DNA of 64,000 nt, from positions 7,043,501 through 7,107,500 of the forward strand of contig NC_056410.1 of the NCBI RefSeq assembly GCF_905147365.1, written 5' to 3'. The notes beneath the pieces are model-generated. The model saw only the letters and a list, made by a program, of their open reading frames with translations, ran no database searches and was not told the DNA's origin. Numbering within the stretch: the stretch's first letter is position 1; each line of letters begins with the position of its first letter. This document shows positions 1 to 11,589 of the stretch, piece by piece. The position numbers and the translations under genes were made by a program. This stretch comes from Aricia agestis (taxonomy: Eukaryota; Arthropoda; Insecta; Lepidoptera; Lycaenidae).

Positions 1-205
1 TCGTTTGATTTATATGTAGCGAGCTTCGGCACCGCTCGTCTATAATACTTGGGACGTGATCTACTATACTAACGCGGACGAAGTCGCGGGCAACAGCTAG
101 TCTCAAATAACTTGAAGCACGTATCAATTACTTACTAAAGTTAGCTAAGATGTGTTAATGTGCACTCAAAAACTGCAGTCAATACAGATTGTTTTAGTCG
201 CCTAA

Positions 206-366
206 GGGTTGATTCAGACCGCAACGCGACGAAGCGATGCAAGGCGCGGCGCGGCATTTTGTATGGATTTGACAGATTTCAATTGCGCGAGAAGTCTTGC
301 GAATCTGTCAAATCCATATAAATTTCGAAATGCGTTTACGCGTCGCGTTGCGGTCGGAATCAACCC
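206..366. mobile_element. Short inverted-repeat element (MITE), PIF/Harbinger-like
   Basis: The ends are inverted copies of about 25 bp beginning GGGTTGATTC, with TAA directly repeated outside both ends (203-205 and 367-369). A 3-bp TAA/TTA target duplication is typical of PIF/Harbinger elements. The middle holds a second inverted pair (TATGGATTTGACAGATT and its complement). No coding capacity. Confidence 0.75.
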
Positions 367-370
367 TAAA

Positions 371-1688
371 CCGTAACTTTTTCCGTATAGAAGTCATATT
401 ATTTTCTATAAACACGTGCTAAACAGCTTGTTGCAGCTAATTAGTACAATACAATGAAAATCATCTTCAGTCAAAGGAAATGGACATCGATAAATAATTC
501 GATAACCTTCACCGGTAGTCAAAAAAAGCCCGAAGGACGGCGAAGGCAAGTGAACGTTTGTAGACATTGTTCTAGCTCTTACGCAAATCTATAGCTAATA
601 CATGTAATTTCTCATGGAGTATGGCGGGAAAACACGAGCGTAGGCTGTCCTGCTCTAACACTTGTAACAGCCTATATAGTTTATAGTCTGTCTTTTATTC
701 GATAAGCCTAAAAGCAAGTATGACCTCTTCACCTGAAGAGCAGACTAACATTTCAGGTGAAATTCTTCGTAATTTTTCTTAATATTATGTGCTTCTTAAA
801 AAAATAAATGAGTAGGTCTATAATAAATTATTATGGCACGCATAGCTAAAGCTGTTGTTATGTTTGTTATATTGTTTTTTTTTTAATATTGAAACACGTG
901 TAAATTTAAATAATATGATAATAATGATATAAGGTCTTAACAACGACCAAGTTTGAGCTGGACCTGCACACGGAGGGTTTCGTGCCATTATTATTAGGAA
1001 GTAAAAGACTATTATTAGATATAAAAAAATGATATAATTTTATTTCATTGGTGAGACTTACCCTATCAATTTTGATTTCCATGTGATATAATCTGCCTTG
1101 AAATACAAACAGGTGGACAAAAATTTAACAGGAAAATAATCTCACTTTACTTTCGAGTAAAGGAACCCTAAAAACTAAAAATAAATGTCAATGTCATTCA
1201 ACAGGTCAAGTCTTAAAAGTTTTGATATTAAAAATAACTTTATTTACTTAATTTAATTTGTGTCAATGTTTTATGCATATTATATTATCTTTGTACCATC
1301 GAGGAAATTGATTCCTAGGCAGTTGACGGACCTACGTCATTTGGTCGGCAAGTCAATTCAATGTAAGCTCTGTGATCACTTGACTTCTTTGATAGCACAT
1401 AAATATTATGTAAACATAATAAAATATGTCTAAATTTTAAGTATTATATTATTTATTTCAATGTCATATTGACGCGAGACGACAAAACACGTGTCGATTT
1501 TTTGCTTCCCGATTAAAGAAAACACTGTCGCAAAAAATATATGCATTCAAAATTCAAACATAATATTTATTCTGAGGGCCTGTTCCTATAATTACGCAAA
1601 ACTAGTCTAAAATCGTAAGTACATAAACAATCAAGTGACCTAATTTTCTAATAACTTTTTTGTTACCAAATCAAAAAGTGAACATGGT
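371..1688. other. Gene-free AT-rich stretch
   Basis: No open reading frame with recognisable similarity and no splice-bounded exon seen. It contains one repeat end at 1292-1367, listed separately. Confidence 0.5.
1292..1367 (+). repeat. End of a dispersed inverted-repeat element
   Basis: The sequence TGTACCATCGAGGAAATTGA and the following ~55 bases recur in inverted orientation at about 54380-54455. They also form the outer ends of the composite element at 60929-62647. Confidence 0.7.
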
Positions 1689-2406
1689 GCAAACAAATGC
1701 AACCTAAATTAAAATACGTACAAATATTTCATATTACAGACATTCTAGGAACTGCTTCCATTTTTGCTAAAACCTACTTGGTGACCCGATTTTAATTTTC
1801 AAAAAAAAAAAAAACTAACCTAAAGTAACACAAAATAAAAAATCGAACTCGCAAACAAATGCAATCGAAATTCAAAAATACGATGACATTATCTGATATT
1901 ACCGACATTCCCGGAACTGTTCCCATATTACATTCAGTTCCCATTATATCACAGAAGTTGTATTTAAACTAGTGACTAAATAAAATTTCCCAAAAAAGTA
2001 CCCAAAAAACAAATGCAATCGAATTTCAAACACGATGACATTATCTCATATTGCCGATATTCCAGGAGTTGTTCCCGAAATCACTGGGAGTAAAACCGAG
2101 TGACCTTATTTATTAAAAAAAAGACGTAAAGTAAGACAAAATAAAAAATCTAACGCGTTGCAAACAAATGCAATCGAAATTCAAACACGATTACACTATC
2201 TGATATTACCGATATTCTAGGAATTATTGCCGAAATCAGTGGAAATAAAACCGAGTGAACTTTTTTATTTTCCAAAAAAAAAAAAAACAGAAAACTAACA
2301 CAAAAAAAATCAATAGCGTTGCAAACAAATGCAATCGAAATTCAAACACGATGACATTATCAGATATTACCGACATTCCAGGAACTGTTCCCATTATCTC
2401 AGAGAA
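1689..2406. repeat. Five-copy direct repeat, ~154-162 bp period, upstream of Vajk gene A
   Basis: A block beginning GCAAACAAATGCAA and ending near GGAACTGTTCCCAT recurs with starts at about 1689, 1851, 2005, 2159 and 2321. Each unit carries CGATGACATTATCTGATATT-like sequence, and an A-rich tract separates units. The last unit ends about 110 bp before the TATA box of the Vajk gene. The oldest-looking copy is the most distal one. Confidence 0.9.
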
Positions 2407-2515
2407 CCGGTCCGAATCTGCGCGAGCGATATAGAGCGCTGCGCACCGTCACCCTCGAAAGCGAAAGTCTATAGTCCCACAGCGCCATTTTTTTTCGCTC
2501 GATCGCTCATTCAGC

Positions 2516-2550
2516 ATATATATAGCGAAACGTGCCCAACACGCATCACT
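2516..2550 (+). promoter_or_regulatory. Core promoter of Vajk gene A
   Basis: An ATATATATA box at about 2516-2524 is followed about 30 bp later by an initiator-like ATCACT at 2545-2550. The predicted transcript start lies about 50 nt before the ATG at 2598. Confidence 0.6.
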
Positions 2551-2597
2551 CTTATTCAGGACTTCGCTGCCTTCAGTGCAACCACTAACGCAGCATC

Positions 2598-4025
2598 ATG
2601 AAGCTCATGGTGTGTTCTTGTGTATTTTGTGAAGTGACTAGTGTATATTCAAAAGTGCATTCGGATTAAAAAAAACATAAATAAAAAAATTAAAGATATA
2701 TAATATTATAACTACTCGGATTTTTATGAACTTTGTGAAAAATTCAATATTTGAATTTCACTGAGTGAAAAACGCAGTTGCTAGATGTAACTGTCCAAAA
2801 AGCTCTGTGACACAAATAATTAGTATAAATTATACAAAAGCGAAATTGGAGCTTATAAAAATCTTAATTCTTTTTCAAAATAGTTATGTATTCCTAAAGC
2901 CATTTCCAACATTTTACAATGCTAAGCTCAGAAATAAATTGAGTCTTTTGTTCACAGCTCGTGGCCGCCAGTCTGGTGGCTGTTTTGGCGTTCGCTCACG
3001 CGGAAGAGGCCAAAGCAGCAGAAAAGGAAGTGGCAGTTGAAAGTGACAAGTCAGCAGCTGAGGACAAGAAACACGAAAAACGTGGTCTCCTCGACATCGG
3101 GTACGGCGGTGGTCATGGCTGGTCCAGCGGCGGTCTGGACCTGGGCAGCTACGGCGGTGGTTACGGCTACGGCGGGGGTCACGGCTACGGCGGACACGAG
3201 GAGGTTCACAAGACGATCACCGTCGTCAAGAACGTCCCGGTCCCCTACCCGGTAGAGAAACACATCCCCTACCCCGTCGAGAAGCACGTCCCGGTGCCAG
3301 TCAAGGTCCCAGTCCCCCAACCCTACCCGGTCGTTAAGCACGTTCCCTACACTGTCAAGGAGCTCGTCAAAGTACCAGTCCACGTACCCGCCCCATACCC
3401 CGTCGAGAAGAAAGTACCCTACCCCGTCCACGTGCCGGTCGACAGGCCAGTACCCTACAAGGTGTACGTTCCCCAGCCCTACCCAGTGGAGAAACACGTC
3501 CCGGTCCCAGTCAAAGTACCAGTGCCAGCACCCTACCCAGTAGAGAAGAAAGTACCTTACCCCGTTAAGGTCCCAGTCCACGTACCCGCCCCCTACCCGG
3601 TCGTCAAGGAAGTTCATGTCCCAGTGAAGGTTCCAGTCGACAGACCCTACCCCGTGCACATTCCCAAGCCCGTGCCATACCCAGTCGAGAAGCCAGTACC
3701 CTACCCAGTAGAGAAACCCGTACCTTACCCAGTCAAGGTCCCAGTCGACCGCCCGTACCCGGTCCATGTCGACAAGCCCGTGCCCTACCCCGTAAAGGTG
3801 CCCGTGCCAGCGCCCTACCCCGTCGAGAAGCACATCCCCGTGCCAGTAGAGAAACACGTGCCCTACCCCGTTAAGGTGCTAGTCGACAGGCCCTACCCCG
3901 TCCACATTGAGAAGCACGTCCCCTACCACGTGGAGAAGCCTGTGCCGTACCCGGTCAAGGTGGCAGTCCCAGTTGTCGTCGGTCACGAACACGGTCACGA
4001 ATATGGTCATCATGGAAGCTATTAA
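2598..4025 (+). CDS. Vajk: Vajk-family secreted cuticle-type protein (gene A), two exons
   Basis: Exons are 2598-2609 and 2958-4025, with a phase-0 GT-AG intron of 348 bp. Splicing gives 359 residues. Residues 1-19 form a signal peptide (MKLM joined to LVAASLVAV, cleavage after AHA). Residues 20-46 are Glu/Lys/Ala-rich and end in a dibasic KR. Residues 47-84 are Gly/Tyr-rich. From about residue 89 (KTITVVK) to 343 the protein is built of PYPVEKHVPVPVKVPV-like repeats, and the tail is His/Gly-rich. This is the composition of Drosophila Vajk proteins, which are expressed in cuticle-forming tissue of late embryos and pupae; a structural cuticle role is inferred. Codon use is far more GC-rich than the flanks. 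A downstream GTG in the large exon could look like a start, but the short first exon supplies a proper ATG and signal peptide. Confidence 0.88.
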
Positions 4026-4285
4026 TGGCTGCAGGGAGCAGACGGTATATTGTGATATGTAAATCTAAGCTAGCACATAATAACGATTGTGGGTCTCGGA
4101 GCCGTCACCAGTAAAATAGCGGTTGAAGCCCGATCTCTGAGTCTTCGGGGCCCACAATCGTGCAGCACTGAAACTCTTGTAAATTTTTGTTACGACTTTT
4201 TCTTTCCATAGCTGTAAAAACGATATTTCGAGCTGATGTACCTGTTATTTTAAGTTTTTTCATGTAGAGAAGGACTAAGTTAAGT

Positions 4286-4291
4286 AATAAA
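4286..4291 (+). terminator. Polyadenylation signal of Vajk gene A
   Basis: Canonical AATAAA lies 261 nt past the stop codon at 4025, so the 3' UTR is about 280 nt. Confidence 0.7.
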
Positions 4292-4325
4292 GCTTGGCTC
4301 TGCCAAAAGTGACCGAATACTTTTA

Positions 4326-5771
4326 TTTAACCCTCTATTGTCCACTCGTAATTAGCGTGTACGTTGTACGGTACGAAGGCCTTATTTACGAAATACGACA
4401 TAATATGGCCTAGATTAGTATCACATCGCAAGCCACTGGATCGCCGCTTGCATTTCGAAATATTTGACGCTAAAATACACAGTCATTACACGTAATTCGC
4501 TTAAACAAAGACAAACATAACGTCGAGACTTACAGCTTTAGGCAACCCCGATAGTTTCAACTTCAATAATGTCCGACAACGCAATTGCTTGCTCTGTTTC
4601 AATGGTACAAGATTTATCGATATTCCAATTTCAAAACGCAGTAAGCCTAAATTTAATTCGACACTCTAGAACTCTCTCTTGTGTATGATGCCTTTGCTAC
4701 CTGCAAAGGAATCATAAACTGCAAGCTTTTCTTCGTGTTCACATTTCAAAAAATCAGTCAGTACTAGGTAACATTTTTATGTAAATTTACTATTTAGAAC
4801 CCATAAAATTTCACTTACGCAGTTTAGCGGCGGCTCTGTAATGTATTGGCAATAGACTATCATCAAGTAGGAGTTACGTTAAAATTATACACGAGGCGAT
4901 TTCGTTATCCTTCCTAGCAGATACCTTGTTTTTGCATCAGCAGTAATCTATTACAGCCACTTTGCACAATATAGCCGAGATTATAATTATTACACTTTCA
5001 AAATTTCTTCCCCAGATATCTGTTGACAGGCGTTAAATACATACGCAACGTGGCAACGCAACTGAGAATTTCCGGCATATGAAAACGTTGTCGAAATCGG
5101 ATGTTATGCAGAAATACAATTATTTTTCGTAGTAATTAACATTTGATAGTATCATATCCTACGTATAACAATAGAATATTAAATCGTAGGAAGTATGAAA
5201 TTCAAAAGGATTTTTTGTTTATTTATTTCTTTTAAAATTCAAAGACTGACGGTCTGTATGTCATAGATTTCGTACTCTTTAGGAATTTTAATCAACTCAT
5301 ATGAGTTACAAAAGTTAGATTATATCTTTCGGCTTCAAAATTTAAAAGGCCGTATTACCAAACAGTAAACGTATCACGTACAAGAAAATGCGTTTTAATA
5401 CGGTGCGTGAACACATTTAAATAATTTGAGACAGTTTTTATTTCTGTTATAAAAAGAGTAAAGCAGTAGTAAAAATTTACTTTTTCCGATTTTGTGGAAG
5501 TAAAAAATAGTATATTTTCATTAGAATTCCATGAGAAACAAGGTAGCTAATACGTTTGTTTCATCCATCAGGTAACTAGAGCATCGCGAGCGTTACACAA
5601 ATAAGTAACATGTAGTAACATTAACTCATAAGTTGTATTATGTCTAGATGATTTTATTACGAAATGCAAGGCGGTAGCAAATGAGTCGATTACTTTTTTG
5701 GCATAATTTTTTCACTCCACATTTAAAATGTCTTCCTAATTTAGTAGTCGTATTTATAACACTTTAGTTAA
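4326..5771. other. Gene-free AT-rich stretch
   Basis: No coding region, RNA gene or clear repeat recognised between the end of Vajk gene A and the MITE at 5774. Confidence 0.5.
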
Positions 5772-5773
5772 TA

Positions 5774-6032
5774 GTCCGGGTACCGTAGAACTATTTTGTT
5801 TTTGATTACTATCAAGCTATTTTTTGCGAGTAGCTTTTAGTAGTTCATTTTGATAAGACGAACAACATTTTTATTTGCGAAAAATCTTGAAAGTGGTAGC
5901 TAACAGAGATAGAAAGGATTTCATGCTTTTGTTGTTCTATTTGTAGGTCAATGTTACTGATCATCAAAATGAAGCTACTCACAAAAAATTAGCCTGATGG
6001 TAATAAAAAAAATTGTTCTTCGGAACCCGGAC
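5774..6032. mobile_element. MITE with GTCCGGGT ends
   Basis: Terminal inverted repeats begin GTCCGGGTaCCG, with TA on both outer sides (5772-5773 and 6033-6034). Internal sequence (GTGGTAGCTAACAGAGAT and neighbours) is shared with 19680-19800, so this is a family with at least two copies here. Confidence 0.7.
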
Positions 6033-6504
6033 TATAACTGTCACAGAAATCACAAAAATCTAATTTCGAGTACCTTTTCCATTTGTGCACTTTTGTGAAA
6101 CTTTTGCGAGTAAGTTTTCGCAAAACTCAGTTAAAACGTAACTACATAACCTTTTGACCTACTAATTAACATACAGAAAGATCGCGGCCAAGTTCAGAAT
6201 TAACTTGCAAATCATAACATCATTTAAACTTGCTAAATATAAAATAACTGTGTAACATCGTATTAGAGGTTACTTATTACACCATAGAGCGATGAAAGTT
6301 ATTGGATGCGTCGAATTTTTATAAACTCCATGTATGCTCTAACAATTTTCCTATAATTTGAAAGAACATATTTTTATTATTTTATTCATAAGTATACATA
6401 AATATATTTTATTTTATTGCAAATATAATTAAGTACTTGAGTATCCTATATTTTTTTTCTTTAACTCTTTTTCTATAATTTAACTATGCAGAATGCAAAC
6501 AAAC

Positions 6505-6755
6505 CATGGGCGTACCGAGGGGGGGGCAGCTGCCCCCCCCCCCTGGATCATGTTGACGTCCCTACTAAGTATATTATCTAGTACTTTCATCTATAACAAT
6601 TAAAAATTAAGAAAACGATTTTTTGCTATTTCTTTGCAATACAATAATTTTACACTAAAAATTCTTAATTTTTTATTCTTTATAATTAAAAATCAAATCT
6701 TATTTGCCCCCCCCCCCCCCCCCCCCCCCCGGCCCAGAACCTGGGTACGCCCATG
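6505..6755. repeat. Inverted-repeat element with long G/C homopolymer tracts
   Basis: Ends are CATGGGCGTAC and GTACGCCCATG. A G run followed by a C run lies at 6519-6544 and a C run of about 26 lies at 6705-6730. AAAC occurs directly outside both ends and could be a target duplication. The homopolymer lengths are likely to be inexact in any assembly. Confidence 0.6.
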
Positions 6756-7590
6756 AAACAAACAGTTTAAAGAAGTTAAAAATCACTTTAATAAAGTCAT
6801 CATATCTATTAATTTCCTTAATCGCTACCATGATTATATGAGTACGTTTCGTAAGCCGTAGCACGTAGTACGTGTGTTTACGCGTATGTGCTACGTTTTG
6901 AATATGTTGCATTACGGTTTGTTTAGTATATTATGTCGTATGTTACCAAACAGTTTGTAGGTTAGAATTCTAATCGTTAAGAGTATGGTGAGACGGGATA
7001 AGTAAACAAGTGGGCTTTTTAAGAGGAGTCCACACCGCCCTTTTTTTCCATACAAACGTTGTTCCCTGTTTCCTCCCTGGATAATGCTAGTAGAGTTATA
7101 ATTTTTTTCCTGAATATCTACGGCCACTAATACAATGTCTCTGTTTTCTTTTTTTTTCATATTTTAATTATTAAATAAGATATGAACGTTCAAAAACCCA
7201 AAAAAATGGCCAGATTTTCCGCTCTGTTCAAACGTCCAGAAAACAGATTTTATCAGGCTAGATTATACAAAAAAAAGCAAAACATAGGAACACAGCTCAA
7301 GCCTTTTCTTAATCTTTAATGAAAAAAGTACTTAAATCGGTTAAGTTTTGGAGAAGGAATCAGGGGACAACGAATGATTGATTTTCTGGATTTTCTGCAG
7401 TTGTCTCTATCGCGTTCTGCGGTATAGTCTTGGGGTAAGGGAGACAGCTATAGATATTACACGTACTTTTTTTTCATTTCTCTAGCCCCTGGTGTATCCT
7501 CTTAATGTTTGTAAAAAGGAAATTGCCTTAAATATAAGGAAATTTTCTATCAATTCTATTCTAGGAATACCTGGCTATCATTTTAGTGAA
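6756..7590. other. Gene-free stretch
   Basis: AT-rich sequence with no recognisable gene or repeat. Short antisense reading frames here encode low-complexity or unrelated peptides. Confidence 0.45.
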
Positions 7591-8046
7591 TTAAGGGGGC
7601 GACTAACCTAAAATTTTCGTTTTTATAATTCATTTTTATACTTACTTGAAAATAAGCCCAGAATTGTTTCATTTTCTAAAATTAGATACTACATTATAAT
7701 ATTTTCAAGAATTCGATCTGAGCAAAAACACGATATCATAAAATTTTCTCGATAGAAAAAATTCACAAGGATGCATCTAATTTTCACGAATTTTTCATTT
7801 ATTGCCATAACCGTGCATTGAACTAAGTTAATATTTTAATACAATGTATAAAATTCTATCATTGAGAAACCGACCTAGCGGATTTTTAAAATGTTGCATA
7901 TTAATTATCGAGTTATTGAGAAAAAACTAATTTGGCGATGAATCCGCGTCGTTCTTTTTCACCTGGCATATGAAAGACGGGCGTGAGTGTGAACTGTGAA
8001 GAGAGATGGACGATGTTTGATTTTTCGGGTTAGTCGCCCTCGTTAA
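7591..8046. mobile_element. MITE with GGGCGACTAACC ends
   Basis: Inverted terminal repeats of the form GGGCGACTAACC lie at about 7597 and 8039, with TTAA at both outer edges. The right half (about 7815-8045) recurs in reverse complement at 14483-14706. Confidence 0.75.
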
Positions 8047-8975
8047 AAGGGCTTAATTCCAGAGGCTGACAGAGGCAGGAGTAGTCTTTTGGAAAGTGAT
8101 CGCCACTGACAGAGACATTAGTAAAATTGGAGTTAAGATAAGGCCAAGCGTAATGTTGAGAGTTGCAGAATTTCCGTTGCGTTAATTGTTTTTCTTGTTA
8201 GGTCATGACACAAAATTAGGTGGTGTTAATCAAATGGCGTTTTTAACGAAAATGAATTCAAAAGAATTTCTGCTGATCGAGAAAAAAATTTTTCAAATTT
8301 ATTAACAGTCCGACGGTAAAAATTTCATATCAACAATATGTTCTGTTTCTCCTTATTTTTAATTATAGTATCCTACATTAGTGACGATGTATACCGACTG
8401 GCGATCATTGTCATTCACACACTATTCACCTGTAATAAGCTAACGAAATAATTAATAATATACCATCATCTGCGTCTATAATGAAGGACTAGCTATCAAT
8501 AAACTATTACTTATGAGGTCGAAGCGCCGGTTTACTACAATATGGCAACATTAATCAATATAATAGATGAACACGGACAGTACACTCACAGGTAAACATA
8601 CAGTAGACGAACTTCATCTTAGACAACACGAATTAGGCGTACTAAGTACTCACGCATATTTAGCAGCGACTTTAGATAACAGAATGATGCAGTATGACGA
8701 ATAACTTGTGTCTGGATTGCACGAATTTGATTTCAAGAATACAGCGAAGTTACGCTACTGTATATTACGTTTATATTGTGGTATACTTAAATTACAACGC
8801 GTATATAGAATATTACCTAACTGCCAACTACAATATACGGTGGTAAATGGGAATAATTATATTTCGCAAGAACGTGGAGCCTACTACAAAAAGTAATTTA
8901 CACTTTACTGTAGGCATTAAAATTATTATAATTTTTGTCTTCGACGAAATACAGCGTCACATAAAAAATAATAAA
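8047..8975. other. Gene-free stretch
   Basis: No gene, RNA or clear repeat recognised. The 62-codon frame around 8708 has no similarity I can name. Confidence 0.4.
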
Positions 8976-8981
8976 GGTGCC

Positions 8982-9174
8982 GGTTGGCAGCGGGCGACTT
9001 GAAGCAACCGCAGACGACGTGTCGCAGCGACACTACCGGTTTGTATGTATTTCTATGAAATACCCTCCGCAGTCCGCAGCTAGCGACACATATTCATAGC
9101 TAAATATGTACATAGAAACCTATATGTCGCGACGACACGTCGTCTGCTGCAACTTTATGTAGCCGGCTTCCAAC
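8982..9174. mobile_element. Foldback/MITE-like inverted repeat
   Basis: Two imperfect inverted arms share GCAGACGACGTGTCG near 9011 and its complement near 9135. The outer parts, GGTTGGCAGCGGG and CCCGGCTTCCAAC-like sequence, are diverged. Confidence 0.6.
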
Positions 9175-9720
9175 TTGTACTTTTAAGACATAGTAAAAGT
9201 ATTGTATGTGTGCGCCATAGTATCAATATGTCGCCACATACGGCACACAACAAAATCTCCTTTTACTATGTTTAAGATGATTATTTCTTGGATTGCTTAA
9301 GACCCTAGAATAATGCAGCTTTAGTGGGATTAACAAAAAATAATGTAATTAAAATGAAAAATACAAACAAGTTTCCAAAACACTGCAATGCCAAAAATGT
9401 AACTTATGCACTGAATAAATGTTTAATTTGCAAGTAGCATTGACTCCGATATGAATTAAGAAATTCGTCACATTGGCTGGCCATGGGTATTGCCACCACA
9501 CGTCGTCCGTCACATATCTGCGCTCGACTGTGACTCCGCGCGAGTTAAGTAGGTCTTTAGGTTTAATAAGTAATGCCTTTTTGTTTAATTAAGTAATGTT
9601 TTTATGCATGGAATTAATAGGGAATATTACGCAAAGGTCGGAGCAAAGGACGTTACTTGCATATACAGTGAATATCGGACCAAAATCCGACACACAGTAC
9701 ACAAGTTATATTAGAATATT

Positions 9721-9956
9721 TAGGCCATGTTCAAACCAAACCGACAGTGAGCCGCTGAATGTGAGCGAACGCTACGCAGTTTATTGTATTTCCATACATA
9801 TTTACTTTTTCGTTCACAACTAACCGACAATACGCCATAACGCTAGGCGTAGGCGCGGACATTCGATGCCGTATATGTTCACGTTCACACTGGGGCTCAC
9901 AGTGAGCCTGCTCACATTCGGCGGCTCACAGTCGGTTTGGTCTGAACGCGGCCTTA
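9721..9956. mobile_element. MITE with ~45-bp terminal inverted repeats
   Basis: The left end TAGGCCATGTTCAAACC and right end GGTCTGAACGCGGCCTTA are inverted. The similarity continues inward through CAAACCGACaGTGAGCCGC and AATGTGAG. No coding capacity. Confidence 0.8.
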
Positions 9957-10209
9957 CAGACACATCGAACAGAACTTTTTGTTTAGGTAGTCTTATCTAT
10001 GCTCATGCTGCCTCTATATAGCGTGGAAACATTGCAGTAATAAAATTAATAAGTAATGTTTATAAGCATTACATCTGTTAATAATAATAAAACAAAGGCT
10101 CTTTGGCCTACTATAAAGCTTAAAACTTAACCATTCCTTAAAAAAACATGAACTAAACTGAAATGTACCCAGAGCAAAACTCGTGACAAAGACACACGTT
10201 GCTAATTTA

Positions 10210-10345
10210 TGAAATAACGGGGCAAACGAGCAAACGGGTCGCCTGATGGAAAGCAACTACCGTCGCCCATGGACACTCGCAACATCAGAAGAGCTGCAGA
10301 TGCGTTGCCGGCCTTTTATGAGGGAATACGCTCTTTTCTTGAGTA
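10210..10345 (-). mobile_element. LINE 3'-end fragment
   Basis: On the - strand this matches the 3' end of the LINE seen at 60030-60380: the blocks AAAGGCCGGCAACGCA, GCAGCTCTTCTGATG and GGTCGCCTGATGGAAAGC-complement occur in the same order. It is 5'-truncated and non-coding. Confidence 0.75.
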
Positions 10346-10593
10346 TTCTAACGCAGTTATGTAAAAAGAAGAGCTCTACCAAATAAGTAAATTATTAACA
10401 CGCTGTAGTGTAGTGATACCTATGTAGTATCTTGATATATCTTAACCGTATATAAGCTGTAACCACTTGATTATTATGTCATAATAAAGCCAACTATTTA
10501 ACCAGGTGCCTGGTTAAATAGTTGGCTTTAACCAGGCACCTGGTTAAAGCCAACTATTTAATCTTTCATTTCTCGCTAACACCCATCCTTACA

Positions 10594-10800
10594 TGGCGAC
10601 CCTGCCAGGATAAAAAGTATAGACTTGTAGTAGATTACCGGAAATTAAACGAAAATATTGTGGATGACCGTTTCCCTCTTCCAAATATAGTCGAAATTTT
10701 AGATTCGCTTTTAGGTGCAATTTATTTCAGTCACCCCGACCTCCAGAACAGCTTTTATCAATTTGAATTAGATCCAAGCAGTAGAAAATGCACTGCTTAA
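10594..10800 (+). pseudogene. Ty3/gypsy reverse-transcriptase fragment
   Basis: About 68 codons read RLVVDYRKLNE, DDRFPLPN and LDSLLGAIYFSHPDLQNSF, the N-terminal RT blocks of Ty3/gypsy elements of the 17.6/297 type. The first catalytic-Asp block survives as HPDLQNSFYQ. The frame then stops, so the YxDD block, RNase H and integrase are absent. It is non-functional and lies inside the LTR element. Confidence 0.88.
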
Positions 10801-10833
10801 CCCATGTCACCAACATTTAATTGACGTAGGTTC

Positions 10834-11352
10834 CTAAACCTTAGCCAAATTTTTCTAAGTATTTTCGCCATACTAACAAGTGTCACATTTCGGCCTTTCA
10901 TTCGACAGGGGTTGATTTTTGAGAAAAGTTTATCTAAGCTTTTTTGCTTCTCTTGGCGCCCCCTATCGATTGGTATAATAAAAAGGGGTGTTCATAGGGG
11001 GTTGTATTTTTGTCGTCAACATTTTTAAAGTATTTTCGCCATACTAACGAGGTTCGTATATCGGCCTGTATCTGGCCGGGGGTCGATTTTTGAGAAAAGT
11101 TTATCTGAGCTTTGTTACTCCCCTTGGCGCCCCCTATCGATTGGTGTATTCAAAAGGGGTGGGTTATAAGAGGTTGAATTTTTTCGTCCAAATTTTTTAA
11201 AGTATTTTCTCCGTACTAACGAGGGTCACATTTCGGCCTGTCTTTCGATAGGGGTTGATTTTTGAGAAAAGTTTATCAGAGCTTTTTTGTTCACCTGTGC
11301 GCCCTCTATCGATTGGTATATTCAAAAAGGGTGGATATGAGAGGTTAAAATT
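10834..11352. repeat. Three direct repeats of ~171 bp
   Basis: AAGTATTTTCGCCATACTAAC-type blocks recur at about 10857, 11028 and 11200. Each is followed by GTTGATTTTTGAGAAAAGTT and GCGCCCCCTATCGATTGGT. They occupy the place of the lost internal region of the LTR element. Confidence 0.88.
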
Positions 11353-11589
11353 ATACAGAACTTATGTTACTGATGTTTAAGTAGTTTTAATGTTAAGAAA
11401 ATAAAATAATGTTATTTTTAATTATTTAATTTCTTTTGAAAAAAGGGAGGTGTAGTGTAGTGATACCTATGTAGTATCTTGATATATCTTAACCGTATAT
11501 AAGCTGTAACCACTCGATTATTATGTCATAATAAAGCCAACTATTTAACCAGGCACATCTTTCATTTCTCGCTAACACCCATCCTTACA

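Larger units (their letters stand above)
10404..11589 (+). mobile_element. Shrunken Ty3/gypsy-type LTR retrotransposon
   Basis: Two direct LTRs start TGTAGTGTAGTGATACC and end CATCCTTACA (10404-10593 and 11451-11589). LTR 1 carries an extra ~50-bp inverted rearrangement of its own sequence. TGGCGACCCTGCCAGG directly after LTR 1 resembles a primer-binding site. It runs straight into a reverse-transcriptase fragment, so gag, protease and most of pol are missing. Between the RT fragment and LTR 2 are three ~171-bp direct repeats. Confidence 0.85.

Noticed and set aside
2329..2601. 90-codon + strand frame before Vajk gene A
   Set aside because: It runs through the upstream repeat array and the TATA box, has no similarity and uses a non-ATG-like beginning; the real start is the ATG at 2598.
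3051..3857. 268-codon open frame on the - strand of Vajk gene A
   Set aside because: It is an antisense shadow of the PYPVEK-type repeats; the peptide is monotonous (VGYWLLDWV-like) and lacks gene structure.
9421..9560. - strand open frame containing DDVWWQYPWPANV
   Set aside because: No family recognised, no splice context, and it sits among MITEs; probably chance or repeat-derived.
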